Shown here: positions 12,547-24,600 of the stretch, piece by piece | Numbering within the stretch: the stretch's first letter is position 1 | Layout of the letters: each line of letters opens with the position of its first letter | NCBI RefSeq assembly: GCF_029873635.1 | Contig: NC_080418.1 | Coordinates: 149,971,748-150,035,747, forward strand | Direction: 5' to 3' | DNA from: Malania oleifera | Lineage: Eukaryota; Streptophyta; Magnoliopsida; Santalales; Ximeniaceae | DNA length: 64,000 nucleotides | The notes under the pieces: model-generated | The model's database searches: none | What the model saw: the letters and a program-made list of their open reading frames with translations, nothing else | What the model was told of the DNA's origin: nothing | Position numbers and translations under genes: made by a program

Positions 12547-12921
12547 GCGCGGTGAAAATGATAAAAATCCCGAGTTTCCACTATTTATAGGGTCAGGTTC
12601 GTCGACGAGACACGTCACCTCGTCGACGAGCCCTTTATAAAATTCATCGACTAAAGCCTGTATTCGTCGACGAAATTCAGAGCAACCCGAACCATCTCTC
12701 GGTATTTGCTCATTGACGAAGCCTTGTGTTCATCGACAAAATCCTTTATACCTTCGTCGACGAAACCCTGTGTTCGTCGACGAAGCCCTATAAATTTTCT
12801 GAAATTTTTATTTCCCTCAAAATGCAATGTCGTTGACGAACACTCTACGGCCTCCTTCTGTTCCTGTTTCTATTTCTCTCTCTCTTATTATTTAAATACT
12901 ATTATTCTTCGGGTCACTACA
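10993..12921 (-). mobile_element. Solo LTR, gypsy family A, TSD GTGAC
   Basis: Begins TGTAACGACC and ends CGGGTCACTACA. GTGAC is present at 10988-10992 and 12922-12926. It sits in the A1 leader between the primer site and gag, in the opposite direction. The minus-strand TATA box is the complement of about 12589-12596. Palindromic TCGTCGACGA units lie at 12600-12850, and ACGGTACCGT at 11782-11791. It forms a close inverted pair with the A1 5' LTR (gap 148 bp). Confidence 0.9.
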
Positions 12922-13083
12922 GTGACAATTTCAGGAAGACCATAGTAAACTATTGTTGGGTCGTGTGTCTAGGTGACAGAACTAGATATTGAATTAAGAT
13001 TAGGGAAGATAACTAATTCTGAATGGGTATAGGGTAGGTCTGTACAGGAGATAAAGTTCTTAAGTGTGTTTCTTATTTTTAGG

Positions 13084-14056
13084 ATGGATCTAGGAAGCAG
13101 CGGCACAAATGCTGGGGGAGACAGGCTAGGACCTTCCAGTATGGGAGGTGTCGATACGGATTTCGTTCTACACAGCGTCACCCAATAGGTGATGGCTGAG
13201 ATGGCCAAGAGTTCAGGGGAGTGTAGCTATTTGATTGAGTAGATTACGCGGATGAAGCCCCCATCCTTTACGGGAGGAGACGACCCGATTGTAGCTAAGA
13301 ATTGGGTCCAGGACATCGAAGAGACGTTGGCAGTGCTTCGTTGTACAGATGAATAGAAGGTTGTATTTGCAGTATTTAAGCTGATGAGAGAAGCGAAGTG
13401 CTGGTGGAGATCAGCGCGACTGATAGAAGAGCATAGGCCGGTTCCAATGCTAGTGACGTGGGACCAATTCAAGGAGCTGTTCTTTAGGCGATATTTTCCT
13501 ACTATCGTTCGGAGTGCGAAGGCAACAAAGTTTATGTATCTGGTACAGGGGCGAGTGACTATATCTCGGTACGCGGTTCAGTTTATCGAGTTGTCACATT
13601 TTGCTCCACATCTAGCACCTGATGAAGAGAAAAAGGCAAGGAAGTTTGAAGAGGGACTGAGGAAGAATCTATTTGAGTAGGTGATTGGCTTTAGGGCTCA
13701 GAATTTTATGGAGGTTATAGACAAAGCTGCGATCATTGAGAGTGGTATTCAAAGGGTTTAGCAGCTCAGAGTCAGCGGAAGAGGCTTGCACCTCTGGGTT
13801 TCCAGGCTGGCTCCAATAGGGGTCCATGGAGAGGAGGTCATGATAGAGGAGGTCAGAGGCAGACCACAAGACCCCATGACAATCAGGACACACCGTTTTT
13901 CTCGATATGTCAGACGTGTGAAAGACGTCGTTTGGGGGAGTGCTTGGTTGGGAGAGGTGTATGTTACCGTTGTAGGAGACCCGACCATATGACATGTGTA
14001 TGCTTAGGACCGCAGGACCACGTTTTAGCTCCTAGACCCTACCGGGAAGGATATTA
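13084..14056 (+). pseudogene. Gag of element A1 (broken)
   Basis: ATG at 13084 starts a Gag closely like the A2 and A3 copies: Gly/Ser-rich head, capsid with the CWW motif near 13400 and a long uninterrupted stretch 13384-13677. A CX2CX4HX4C zinc knuckle is encoded at 13962-14003 in another frame. Stops occur near 13189, 13239, 13354 and 13678, and there is at least one frameshift before the knuckle. By family it packages element RNA. In this clade gag and pol are one long frame, so protease follows directly. Confidence 0.88.
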
Positions 14057-15715
14057 AGCAGCTTGGGGAGGATATCAGGCGTCACTTGGTGGCCAACAGA
14101 GGAATGTGGCCCCAACGCGAGTATACGCTCTAACGCCAGGTGATGCTAAGACTGTTACAGATGTGGTGACAGGTACATTTACTATTTTATCATATCTAGT
14201 TATTGTTCTTTTTGACTCGGGTGCTACTAATTCTTTCATCTCTGTTTCTTATGTTAAATTATCTGAGAGTGAGACCTAGTCATTAGATATAGAACTGTCA
14301 GTAGCTACACCATCAGGGTTAGTGATCAGATATCGGAGGGTGCTTAGGGGCTATCCGATAGAAATTCAGGGGAAAGTGTTACCAGCTGATTTGATTGTAT
14401 TTGATATGTGTGGATTTGATATAATACTGGGTATGGACTGGTTGGCTACCAATCACGCCAGCATTAATTATTGTCGGAAAGAGGTAATTTTCAAACCCCC
14501 TGGTACGTAGAAATTCAAATTCATTGGTTCATGGGTATGTGCTCCAATGCAGTTGGTGTCAGCCGTGCAGGTGAGCAGATTACTCCTGGATGGAGGTCAG
14601 GGGTTTATAGCGTTTGTGAAAGAAGTATCTGAAAATGAATTGAAAATTGACAGCACCCCAGTGGTATGAGAATTTCTAGATGTTTTTCCAGAGGAGTTAC
14701 CTGGGTTGCCTCCTATACGCGAGGTGGATTTTCCTATAGATTTACCTCCAGGGACTGCACCAATTTCTAAGGTTCCTTACCGTATAGCTCCAGCCGAATT
14801 GGGAGAATTAAAGGAGTAGTTGCAAGGCTTGCTGGACAAGGGGTTTATACACCTAGTGTATTGCCGTGGGGAGCTCCAGTGTTGTTCGTAAAGAAGAAAG
14901 ATGGGTCTATGAGGATGTGTATCTATTATAGAGAAATCAACAAGGTTACTATTAAGAATAAATATCCTCTACCCTGTATAGACGATTTTTTTTATCAGCT
15001 CCAGGGTACAAGGGTATATTCCAAGATCGACCTCAGATTCGGGTATCATCAAGTGAGAGTAAAAGTAGAGGACGTCGCAAAGACAACCTTCAGGACCAGG
15101 TATGGGCACTACGAGTTTCTCGTTATGCCTTTTGGTCTGACGAATGTCCTAGTCGTGTTCATGGACTTGATGAATAAAGTTTTTCACCAGTATCTATATT
15201 AGTTTGTAGTAGTTTTCATTGATGATATACTGATGTACTCAAGAAGTTTTGAGGATCATAAGGTGCATTTGAGGCAGGTACTGCAGACGCTCAAGGAAGA
15301 GAAACTCTATGCCAAGTTCAGCAAGTGTGAGTTCTAGCTTAAGAAGGTTGCATTTTTAGGTCATGTGATCTTAGGAGACAGTATTTCTGTAGATCCAACA
15401 AGATTGAAGCGGTGGTGAGTTGGGCTAGGCCGAGGAATGTGCAGGAAGTTAGGAGTTTCTTAGGACTGGCAGGTTATTATCGTCATTTTGTTAAGGGGTT
15501 TTCAGCTTTATCAGGACCTCTCACGCATTTGACTAGGAAATATACCAGGTTTGTGTGGGATGCAGAATGCGAGCAGAGCTTCCAGGAATTAAAGCAATGG
15601 CTCATCACTGCACCAGTACTGACGATTCCATCAGGAGGTGATAGTTATGTTATCTACAGTAATGCGTCTCTGAAAGGGCTCGGTTGTGTACTGATGCAGC
15701 ATGGTAGGGTGGTAG
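14057..15715 (+). pseudogene. Protease, reverse transcriptase and start of RNase H of A1 (broken)
   Basis: The retroviral-type aspartic protease motif LFDSGAT lies near 14208-14230. The RT region follows, with [15 protein letters not shown] near 14862, the QLQG..YSKIDLR..YHQ block near 15000-15050 and the catalytic FIDD at about 15215-15226. RNase H begins near 15411 and is cut at 15715 by a solo LTR. Many changes inactivate it: stops near 14277, 14508, 14668, 14818, 15200 and 15336, and frameshifts near 14850 and 15395. It would copy element RNA to DNA if intact. The RNase H sequence resumes at 18222. Confidence 0.9.
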
Positions 15716-15919
15716 TGTAAAAACCCCAAAAAGAAATATAAAATATTAGTGGATTGATTTTCAAAAAAATAAATAAATAAAAATAATAATAAATAATAAT
15801 AATTAATTAATCGGATTTAAAAGAGAAAAAAAAGAAAAAAAATTATTAATTAAAAATTTATTTTTATTTTTATTTTTATTAGTAAAATATATTATTATTA
15901 ATATTAAATAAATTATTAT

Positions 15920-15957
<38 letters not shown>

Positions 15958-18216
15958 AACTCACCTAAGAAGCTTCAGGTGAGTTCTATTAATTATTCAC
16001 GCCCCCCCCCCCACTTTATCTTCTATCCTCTTCTTCTTCTTCTTCTTCTTCTTCTTCTTCTTCTTTATTTATTTATTTATTTTCCTGCAACTGCAATCTC
16101 TCTCTCTTTCCTCACGTTCTCTCTCTCTCTCTCCTCGATTTCGTGACGGATTTTCACCCAATTGAAAGTCCGAAGATACCACTGGACTCCATTCGCCGCC
16201 GCCGTCATTTCTATCGGAGCGGATCGGTGGTAGGAGTGGTGTAAGCGTATTCCCTAGGGTAAGTCATTTTCTCCTTTTTCTTTAATTTCTTGCAAACTAT
16301 AAGCCCAATTGACGAACGGACACCACCACGAGAATCTAGAGATGATTCTCTACAAGTCTAGTGAGACGAAATTCTCGTGGGGGTGTCGGGCCAAAACTCC
16401 AAATTTGGGGTGCGGCAATTATTAAGGGGCTTATTTTTAATTAATTAGCATTAATTTAGAAATGCTAAAATATTAAGCATTTGAGACTGAAGTAGGATTT
16501 CTGAAATTTAGGGCTCGGGTGAGCGCCGCGGGTATAATTTTGGGACCCGCAGACAAAATTTGAAAAATTAAGTAGGGATATTAAATAATAGTTTAAATAT
16601 TAATTTGAGGTATTTGGAGCCTAAGGAAGGCTAGATGAGTATTATTTTGGAGAAATAGATTAATTAATCTGGGGAAAAATGTAAATTTCAGGAGTTGAAT
16701 TGCGGGTGCTAAGGGCATAGGATTTGGGTCCTAAGGAATTTCTCAATAACCAGGTAAGGGAATAAACTAAAGCAGTAATTTTTCCATACAAATTATTATT
16801 GATTATGAGTAAATTTATTTTCAGAAAAGCATATGTTATATTGTGTATTACAAACGAAATGTAGGATTGGGAAAATACTGCTATGATGATTAAAATGTAT
16901 ATGTATGTATGAGATGTAAGGAATTCACGATTTTAGAATATGAATTATGACTTTTAACAGCATATGTGTGGCATGAATATTATTTTATGTGAAATGTATT
17001 ATGATGTGAAAGATTTTACGAACCAAGCATGATTTCAGGTATTATGAAAATATGAGTTATGTTGTGATGGTTTTGACGATTATGTAATAAATGATGTATT
17101 TTCAGTATATATATACCTGAAACAATTTTGGCGCGAGGCCATATATTTATGTTATCGGCACGAGGCCGTATTTATGTTATTGGCGCGAGACCATGTATTT
17201 ATGTTATCGGCACGAGGCCGTATTTATGCTATCGGCACGAGGCCGTATTTATATTATTGGCGCAAGGCCATATTTACTATGATTTTGGCACGAGGCCATA
17301 TGTATGATTTCGGCGCGAGGCCGTATCTATGTTTTCGGCACGAGGCCGTAATGATGTTACGTGTGATCATGTATTATATGCTTTCACAACCAGGATGTTA
17401 GTTTAGTTCAGACCAGGAGCTCGGTACCGTAACTATGGGTTCATTTTGGCACGAGGCCTTATTAGTGCTACCGTCCCACGAGGGGATGGGAGATGGATAG
17501 TTGATGTGGCTTTCAGTAGAGTGTGGACGTCCACCTGTTAGTCCGGACCAGGGTGTGGCGGGCTTATCGTACTTACAGACATATTTGATTCGGCAGTGGT
17601 CGGCCAGCCATTGTCGGGTCCCGCCTTCGGGCTGCACAACCCGTCATGGGGGGTAATACATGACACCAGCTAGCTAGTCATCCTGGGTTTGTTTTTAGTA
17701 CTACAGTTATAACAGATGATTTTATGTATGATATGATTTATTAACAGATGTGAAAATATATGTTTACCCAGTACGATATGATTATGTTTATAGAATTATG
17801 AAATGTACTGTATACGTACAAATGCATTAAATATTCATGTTGCCACATAGCTGTATTTAGTTTATTTTCCCTTACTGAGAAGTGTCTCACCCCCAAACTT
17901 AATTAATTTTTCAGGAGCTTCTGAGAGACTGGCGGGTCAGGGCCGCCGTTGAGCTAGTGAGATTACCCTGTGAGAAGGGTAAGATTTTGTAATAGCGTCA
18001 GAGTTATTTTGTGTTGACCCTAGAGATATTTGGATGTATGTGAGGATGTATGGAATGCTCTGGTATTATGTTTTATGATTGGATGTTTGAGATTTTATGT
18101 TTACTGCTGCTAGGTTTTCCGCTGTGTTTGACAGGTGTCCCCGCTACCCACGGGTTCGGGTTGACCATTTTATTTATTATGTGATATTTTATGTTAAGAA
18201 ATTAAGGGACGTTATA
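15716..18216 (+). mobile_element. Solo LTR, family B, TSD GGTAG
   Basis: 2501 bp, TGTAAAAACC to GGGACGTTATA (last TACA mutated). GGTAG flanks it at 15711-15715 and 18217-18221, inside the RNase H codons of A1. It contains AT and CTT microsatellites (15925-15955, 16024-16063), a hairpin with GAAGCTTC at 15969-15976, a GGCACGAGGCC minisatellite, CGGTACCGT at 17422-17430 and a GCACAACCCGTCATG module near 17633. A near twin of 2542 bp lies at 34864-37405. Related in overall plan to family A but with different sequence. Confidence 0.9.
17129..17350 (+). repeat. GGCRCGAGGCC minisatellite in family B LTR
   Basis: About eight or nine tandem units of roughly 25 bp, each with GGC(G/A)CGAGGCC followed by an AT-rich spacer such as GTATTTATGTTATC. 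It lies upstream of the CGGTACCGT module. Open frames through it are artefacts of the repeat. Confidence 0.85.
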
Positions 18217-18221
18217 GGTAG

Positions 18222-18732
18222 CGTATGCGTCTAGGCGGTTGAAAGAATATGAAAAGAACTACCCTACTTACGATTTGGAATTGGCTGTGGTTGTACACGC
18301 ACTGAAGATTTGGAGGCGTTACCTTTATGGTGAGAGGTGTGAGATATTCTCTAATCATAAGAGCCTAAAGTATTTATTCATACAAAAAGAGTTGAATATG
18401 CAGCAAAGGAGATGGTTGTAACTCATTAAGGATTATGACTACACCATCAGTTACCACCCAGGTAAAGCAAATGTGGTGGCTGATGCTTTGAGCCGTAAGC
18501 TAGAGGATACAGTGCAGTTAGCAGTAGCAATTCAACACCCAATTCAAATGGACTTGGAAAGGCTCGGTGTGGAATTAGTGAAGGATGATCCTCAGGTGCT
18601 TGTTGTTAGTTTAGTGATACAATCTGCACTGTATGAGAGAATTAAAACTACTCAGAGAGATGATCCAAAGTTAGTGGAGGTGCTTGCCAGAATACAGGAG
18701 GGTTAAGGAGAGGAATTCAGTATTGCCGATGA
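18222..18732 (+). pseudogene. RNase H continuation and connection domain of A1 (broken)
   Basis: Resumes exactly where the family-B LTR cut the frame. It encodes [20 protein letters not shown], the KSLKYLF block and the Ty3/gypsy RNase H end [15 protein letters not shown] near 18450-18497. There is a stop at 18419 after QQRRWL and another near 18703. It is cut again by the hAT element at 18741. Confidence 0.88.
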
Positions 18733-18740
18733 TGAGGCCC

Positions 18741-21700
18741 TAGACCTGGCAAAGCGGATCGGGTTGATTTATCCATGACGGATAAGGCGAATTATCGGGT
18801 GAAAAAATCATAATCCATATTCGACTCGTTTATGTGGCGGATGGGCGGATAATCCGCCATTCTCAAATATAATTTTATTAATAATTTATTTTTGTCATAA
18901 TAATTTAAATTGTATACGATAACTTGCAATTAGTTTGTGTATTAACTTTTTTAGTAACTATATCAATCATTCAATCATTTATACTAATTAACAACTCTTA
19001 ATTCATGCAAGTAAAACTGTAAGCAATAAAACATAATAAATTAATCTCAATTCAACTCAAAATAAAAACTCAAACTATGTGACTCGTGTGAGTCTAAAAT
19101 CTAAACATTATAATTGTTCTTACAGCATATGAGTTTCTTTAAATACAACTATTGTCAAATCGTGTGAATCTCCCAAAATAAAACAATCAACAAACTAAAA
19201 AAAAAATCTCAATCCATCCTTCAAATAACTTCAAAATCATTTGAATGCCTTGAATTAATTGAAATGCTTTCATTTGTGACATCAAAGCTTTCATCTTCTT
19301 CTCCTCGTGTGCCTATCATGAAAGAATTCAAAATATAATTTAAGTTATGAATCGAATAACATAAATTGATCTTATTAATTAGCATCTCAAAAGTTACAAT
19401 TTATCAAACTAGAAAAAAATCTACAAATAATTTATTCAACACAACAAGTTAAAACAACAAATAACCAATAATTTATTGACTACATAATTTTCAAAGATAA
19501 ATAAAAGCACTAGCTGCACAACCTGTGCTAGTGTAGTAATATTCAAATAAAGTCAAACAGAGCAAGATGATACACTAGATGAGGTACGACCTGCTCTTTC
19601 AGCTTGAGCAATATCTTCGGTAAGTTCTTCCTTATCTACAAAATCTTCAACTGCATTCAAAATTCAAAATATAAATAAATAAATAAATATTGCATAATAC
19701 ATAGTAATTATAATAACATAGAAATATAATTAAATAAGCATACCTCCTCGACTATACAACCAATCACGAGTTAAAATGATAGTTTCAGCATTATCAGGCG
19801 TAAGAGAACTACGTGACATATTTATCACTTTTCCTCCAATACTAAATGCTGATTCCGATGCAACAGTTGATATTGGAATTGATAAGATATCTCTTGCCAT
19901 TCGAGAAAGAATCGGATACCTATATTCATAACTCCTCCAAAAGTCCAAAATATCCAATTCTTTATCACAATCTACCATCCTCTCTCTAAAAAACATTTCT
20001 AGTTTTGACATTGGAGCTTCTTCATCTTCTTTAGCAAAAGCTTTAAAACCCTAAAAACAAGTATATAACAATAGAAATATAAAAATTCTATAGATGTATA
20101 ATAAAAGTAAAATAAAATTTGTACTAAAAAAAAATCTTACTTTTAGTGTCATATCAACTGATGTTGCAATAGGTGTCATATGACCACGATCATGACTAAT
20201 AGTTGCTTCAAAGGAAGGCATTTTCTTAGAAGTTGAAGGGGAGTGGTGATTCACATACTCATCAAAAAGTGAATGCATCTCACGCTGGATGTCGTTTACT
20301 CGATCTTTCCAAGACGTTGGTTGCACTTCTTTTAAACAAAAAGATACAAATTGTATCTTGAAACGAGGATCCAAAATAACAGCCATTGCCAAAATTTTAC
20401 TATAATCTGACCAGTATTTGTCAAATTTCCCTTGCATTTGAGTAGCCACATTCCTTAAAAAGACATCATCACCCACTGCTGCATTAAGTAAAGTTACTTG
20501 TACCTTCCATACTCCTTGAAAGTATAAATTTGCAGTTGGATAAGATGTCCCAGAAAAAAGATTTGTCAAGTCATAAAAAACCTTCAAGAAACTAGCAATT
20601 TTCTCAATTTCCTTCCATTCATCATCGTTTGGGCAAAACTTGAATTCTCCTCACTAAACCTGAATTGGCAAATAGCATCTCTATAGTATAAAGCACTTTC
20701 AAGCATCATATAAGTAGAATTCCACCTAGTAGGACAATCTTGGCGAAATCCTCTCACACGTGGCACTCTCACCTTTTCACAACATTCATGAAATCTAAAC
20801 TTTCGATGTTGTGAATGCTTCACATATTTGACATAATCTCGTATTTTGTCCACAGCGAAATGAGATAATTTTAGGTCATCTTGGACAATGAGATTTAATA
20901 TATGAGTGCAACAGCGAACATGAAAAAATTTTCCTTCCCTTACCAAAGCATTTTTCAAGTTCAAATTAGACTTCAAATACTCTACAAAACAATCATTGGA
21001 TGTAGCATTGTCCAATTCACCAATAAGTCCATGACTTTGTTACTAAGTGCTAGACCAATGTGTGGAGGAGGCATGCTTGAAAAACTCAATACTTTCTTCT
21101 AAAGCTTCCAATTTTTATCCACAAAATGTGTAGTTAAACATAAATTGCGATCAGTATTTAACGAAGTCCATAAGTCCGAAGTAAGAGAAATTCTACTAGA
21201 ATTATTCAATAAAAGCTCACGAATGTGCTATTTTTCCTTGAAAAAAACTCTCATAACATCAGCTTTTGCAGTATTTCGTGTCACAAATTTTGTCTCTGGA
21301 TTTAATTCTAAAGCCCATTCATGAATTCCTTCATACTCAACAAAAGAAAATGGCAAATTGTGTCTCACAATTGTCATTTCCAACTTCCTACGTTGTACAA
21401 CTTGATCAAGTTTTCATGTATGCAGAGACAACTTTCCATCACCTTGACTCATTAGCATTTGTTTCAGATCATTATTTTTCTTTCCCATGCATTTTTTTGT
21501 ATGACAATGTAAGTTTGATGTCCCAGAGTTCTTACTATGGTAGAAATATTTCTTAGGATAATACTTACATTGGGCATATTGTTTATCTCCACTTTCAATC
21601 AACTCAAAATCTGTCCAAATACTATATGTTTTTTTCCTCGCTCTTTTTACCTGTGGAGTTGTTTCTTTTGTAGGTTCTGTGTTTGATGAATCTGACAATT

Positions 21701-22919
21701 GAACTTCTTCTTCACTCATTTCATCATTTTGACCAATTGAATTGGCTATTGACTGAGACTTTTTTTTCCAAATCCTTGTAATGCACTGCAAAAAATTATG
21801 AAATGGGATTAAATGTTTTCATTGGCCAGCAAAGGATTAAATTTATCTTGAAGCAGAAAATTATAAAATTAATTAATTTTTTAAATTTATTTTATATTTT
21901 TGCACTGCAAGAAAATTATTTTTATGTGTAAATTTATTATTCTAATATTGTATTTTTTATTGTTTAACAAATATTTATAGAAGAGTGTTTTAATAAATAA
22001 AAATTATTTGATGTTTTACATATTCTACATTATAACTAACTAGCCATTGGTTATGGAAACAATGAAATTTAAATTTAAATTTCAAACAATATGCAATGAA
22101 AAAAAATGAAATAATGAAAAAAATGAAAAAATTGTACATATGCAAATTATGCAATATTAAGAACCTGCAAGCTGCAAAGGAAGATTGGGCGAGGCCTGCA
22201 AGCCACAAAGGAAGACTGGGCAGTCTGGGCGAGGCTGAGTGGCTAGCGACTGGGCGAGAGACGAAGATGACTAGACAAAACAGAAACTGCAAGCCGCAAA
22301 GGAAGACTGGGCGTCGGCGAGGCCGTGAGGAAATGGTGGCTCATGAGTCGTGGCCGTGGCTGTGGGTGGCAATCAGCGACAGCAATAGGAATCACCATCG
22401 ACCCGACGTCATGGACTCGTGGGATGTGGTTGCGCAGCTGGAAACTGGAAAGGATGAAACTTTCAAGGTCAGGAGCTCAGGATGAAAATGAAACCCTAAT
22501 AGGAATCTGGTTAAGATTTGAGAGGGGGGCAAGGGGCTGCTTGTGGCCCTTAGGCGACTCAGGCCATGTGGTGTGGGCAGTGGGCTGTGGGCTTGTCCGT
22601 GCGTGCCAAATGCCAATATGTGGCGAGCGTGGGCTGTGTGGGCAGTGGGTAGTGGGCACTGTCGCACTGGGCTTTCCCATTTGGCCATTTCCATACTTGG
22701 GCGGGCTGCTAGGCTTGCGCTTTTATGGGTTATTAGTTATGGATTTTTAAGCGGTTTGGCGGATATCCACCGAATAAAACCGACCTGACCCGCTAAGGAG
22801 GCGGATATGAAAATTAAAAACCATATTCGACTCATTTAGCAAGCGGTTGATGATAAGTCGGTTAAAACGGATCAGATGCGGGTCAGATTAACGGATTTTT
22901 ATCCATTTTGCCAGGTCTA
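18741..22919 (-). mobile_element. hAT DNA transposon with decayed transposase
   Basis: 4179 bp with terminal inverted repeats TAGACCTGGCAAA and TTTTGCCAGGTCTA, flanked by 8-bp duplications TGAGGCCC (18733-18740) and TGGGGCCC (22920-22927), one mismatch. Inserted between RNase H and integrase of A1. The transposase is on the minus strand (19730-21791). The region 22100-22760, 5' of the transposase, is GC-rich, has short direct repeats (CGCAAAGGAAGACTGGGC) and shows no known domain. The terminus type fits zf-BED hAT (Ac/Tam3-like) elements of plants. Confidence 0.92.
19730..21791 (-). pseudogene. hAT transposase, zf-BED / RICESLEEPER type (broken)
   Basis: Order on the minus strand: BED-type zinc finger (about 21500-21640), the LTSDLWTS block near 21180, DNATSND near 20990, HILNLIVQ and the CPTRWNSTY block (20700-20900), a DUF4413-like RNase-H-fold region (20150-20590), and the C-terminal hAT dimerisation region with RDILSIPISTVASESAFS and SSLTPDNAE (19760-19920). 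Damage seen: the zinc finger reads CKYY where the family has two cysteines, there are stops near 21223 and 21105, a frameshift near 21025 and another frame break near 20610. An intron between 20160 and 20030 is possible. It would cut and paste the element if intact; here it cannot. Confidence 0.88.
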
Positions 22920-22927
22920 TGGGGCCC

Positions 22928-24245
22928 TCAAATTTCGCACCAGATTGTGTGTGCCTGCGGATGTCAGCATCAGAAAAATGATTCTAGAAGAGGCACACAG
23001 ATCTCTATACAGTATTCACCCTGGCAGTACGAAAATGTATAGGGATCTACGGGATTATTTCTGGTGGAGTGGAATGAAGAGGGAAATAGCAAAATTTGTG
23101 GCAGCAGTGTTTGACATGCCAGCAGGTTAAGGCTGAGCACCAGAGACCGGCTGGTCAGTTACAACCACTTTTCATTCCCGAATGGAAGTGGGATCACGTA
23201 TCCATGGATATTGTACTAGGTTGCCGCCAGTGCCACATGGTCAGAATGTCATTTGGGTGGTGGTTGATAGGTTGACGAAGACAATGCACTTTTTGCCCAT
23301 TAAAGTCAGCTACCCTATGAACAGGTTAGCAGAGATTTATATACAAGAGATTGTTCAACCCCATGGAGTGCCGGTATCCATAGTCTCAGACCGTGACCCT
23401 CGTTTTACATCACGATTTTGGAAGAGTCTACAGGAGGTTTTGGGGACTCAGCTAGCATTCAACACTGCGTTCCACCCTCAGACCGATGGTCATACTGAAA
23501 GAATAATCCAGGTATTAGAAGATATGCTTTGTGCCTATGTGCTAGACTTTGGAGGTAGCTAGATTCAGTTTTTGCCGCTAGTTGAATTTGCTTATAATAA
23601 CAGTTATTAGATTAGCATCGACATGGCACCTTACGATGCATTATATGGAAAGAGATGTCGATCTCCTCTTTTCTAGGATGAAGTAGGTGAAAGGCGAGTT
23701 TTGGGTTCAGAGATAATTCAGCAAGCGTGTAATAAAGTCCAACTTGGAGACATGATTAGAGCAGCGCAGAGTCGATAGAAAAGTTACTCGGATATTCGCC
23801 ACCGAGAACTGAAATTTGAATTAGGTGATCATGTATTTCTAAGAATAACTCCACTGAAGGGAATCTTGAGATTTGGGAAGAAAGGTAAGTTGAGCCCTAG
23901 GTTTATTAGCCCATTTGAGATACTTGAGAAGATTGGGTCAGTAGCTTATCGATTAGTTTTACCGTCATCTCTATTTTGAGTTCATGACGTATTTCATGTT
24001 TCTATGTTAAGGAAATACATCCAAATCCTTCCCATATCATCAGCCATGCAGAACTAGAAGTTAGTGAGGCTTTAACATATAAAGAAGCTCCAGTACAAAT
24101 TTTAGATAGAAAAGAACAAGAATTGCGCAGTAAGAAGATACCATTAGTAAAAGTTCTATGGAGAAACCACGCAATTTGGGAAGCCTCATGGGAGCTTGAA
24201 TATGAAATCAGACAGAAATATCCCCACTTGTTCGATGAATTATAG
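22928..24245 (+). pseudogene. Integrase and chromodomain-like tail of A1 (broken)
   Basis: Starts just after the hAT element with the HHCC zinc-binding region (HRSLYSIHPG near 22998; the downstream cysteines are frame-shifted near 23105). The catalytic core is largely readable at 23230-23562 with VSDRDPRF and HPQTDGHTERIIQ. It continues through SPLF, LRFGKKGKLSPRFISPFEI and VFHVSMLRKY to a chromodomain-like end with ILDRKEQELR and YPHLFDEL, stop near 24243. Stops lie at 23561, 23609, 23675 and 23779, with frameshifts near 23105, 23215 and 24030. A chromodomain in this clade is thought to guide insertion into heterochromatin. Confidence 0.88.
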
Positions 24246-24463
24246 TATTGATGTATATGCTAAGATGGTAATTTTATTTTTTTGAATCCAGTGTAATTGT
24301 AATGTAGAGCATAGGTTAGGTAGTATTTTGGTTTTGGGGAAAATTTTATTTTATGGTTGTAATCTCCCAGGACTACCCATGTAACCATGGTATTCCTCCG
24401 CCAAAAGTGAGGGCAAGTAATAAAATAAGTAAACCATTTACCTTCGAGAAGGAAAAATCATAT

Positions 24464-24564
24464 TGTAGTAACCGGGAAAAAAAAAATATATATATAATAA
24501 TAATAAAATAATAAAATAAAATTAATTAATTAAATTAACAAGTAAAATGAATAGTATGATAAGG

Positions 24565-24600
<36 letters not shown>

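Noticed and set aside
12324..12618. Overlapping open frames rich in Ser and Leu
   Set aside because: They come from the GA/CT microsatellite in the leader of a family A solo LTR.
17129..17350. Regular GC-rich repeats with AT-rich spacers, resembling a CRISPR array
   Set aside because: The genome is a plant, the repeats are imperfect, and the array is part of an LTR present in two copies. It is a minisatellite.
17174..17401. 75-codon open frame with repeated tyrosine-rich units
   Set aside because: It is a translation of the GGCACGAGGCC minisatellite in a solo LTR; the same holds for 36238-36534 and 25477-25722.
22325..22750. Long open frames (up to 141 codons) on both strands
   Set aside because: They lie in the GC-rich block of the hAT element, overlap each other in several frames, are biased in composition and show no domain.
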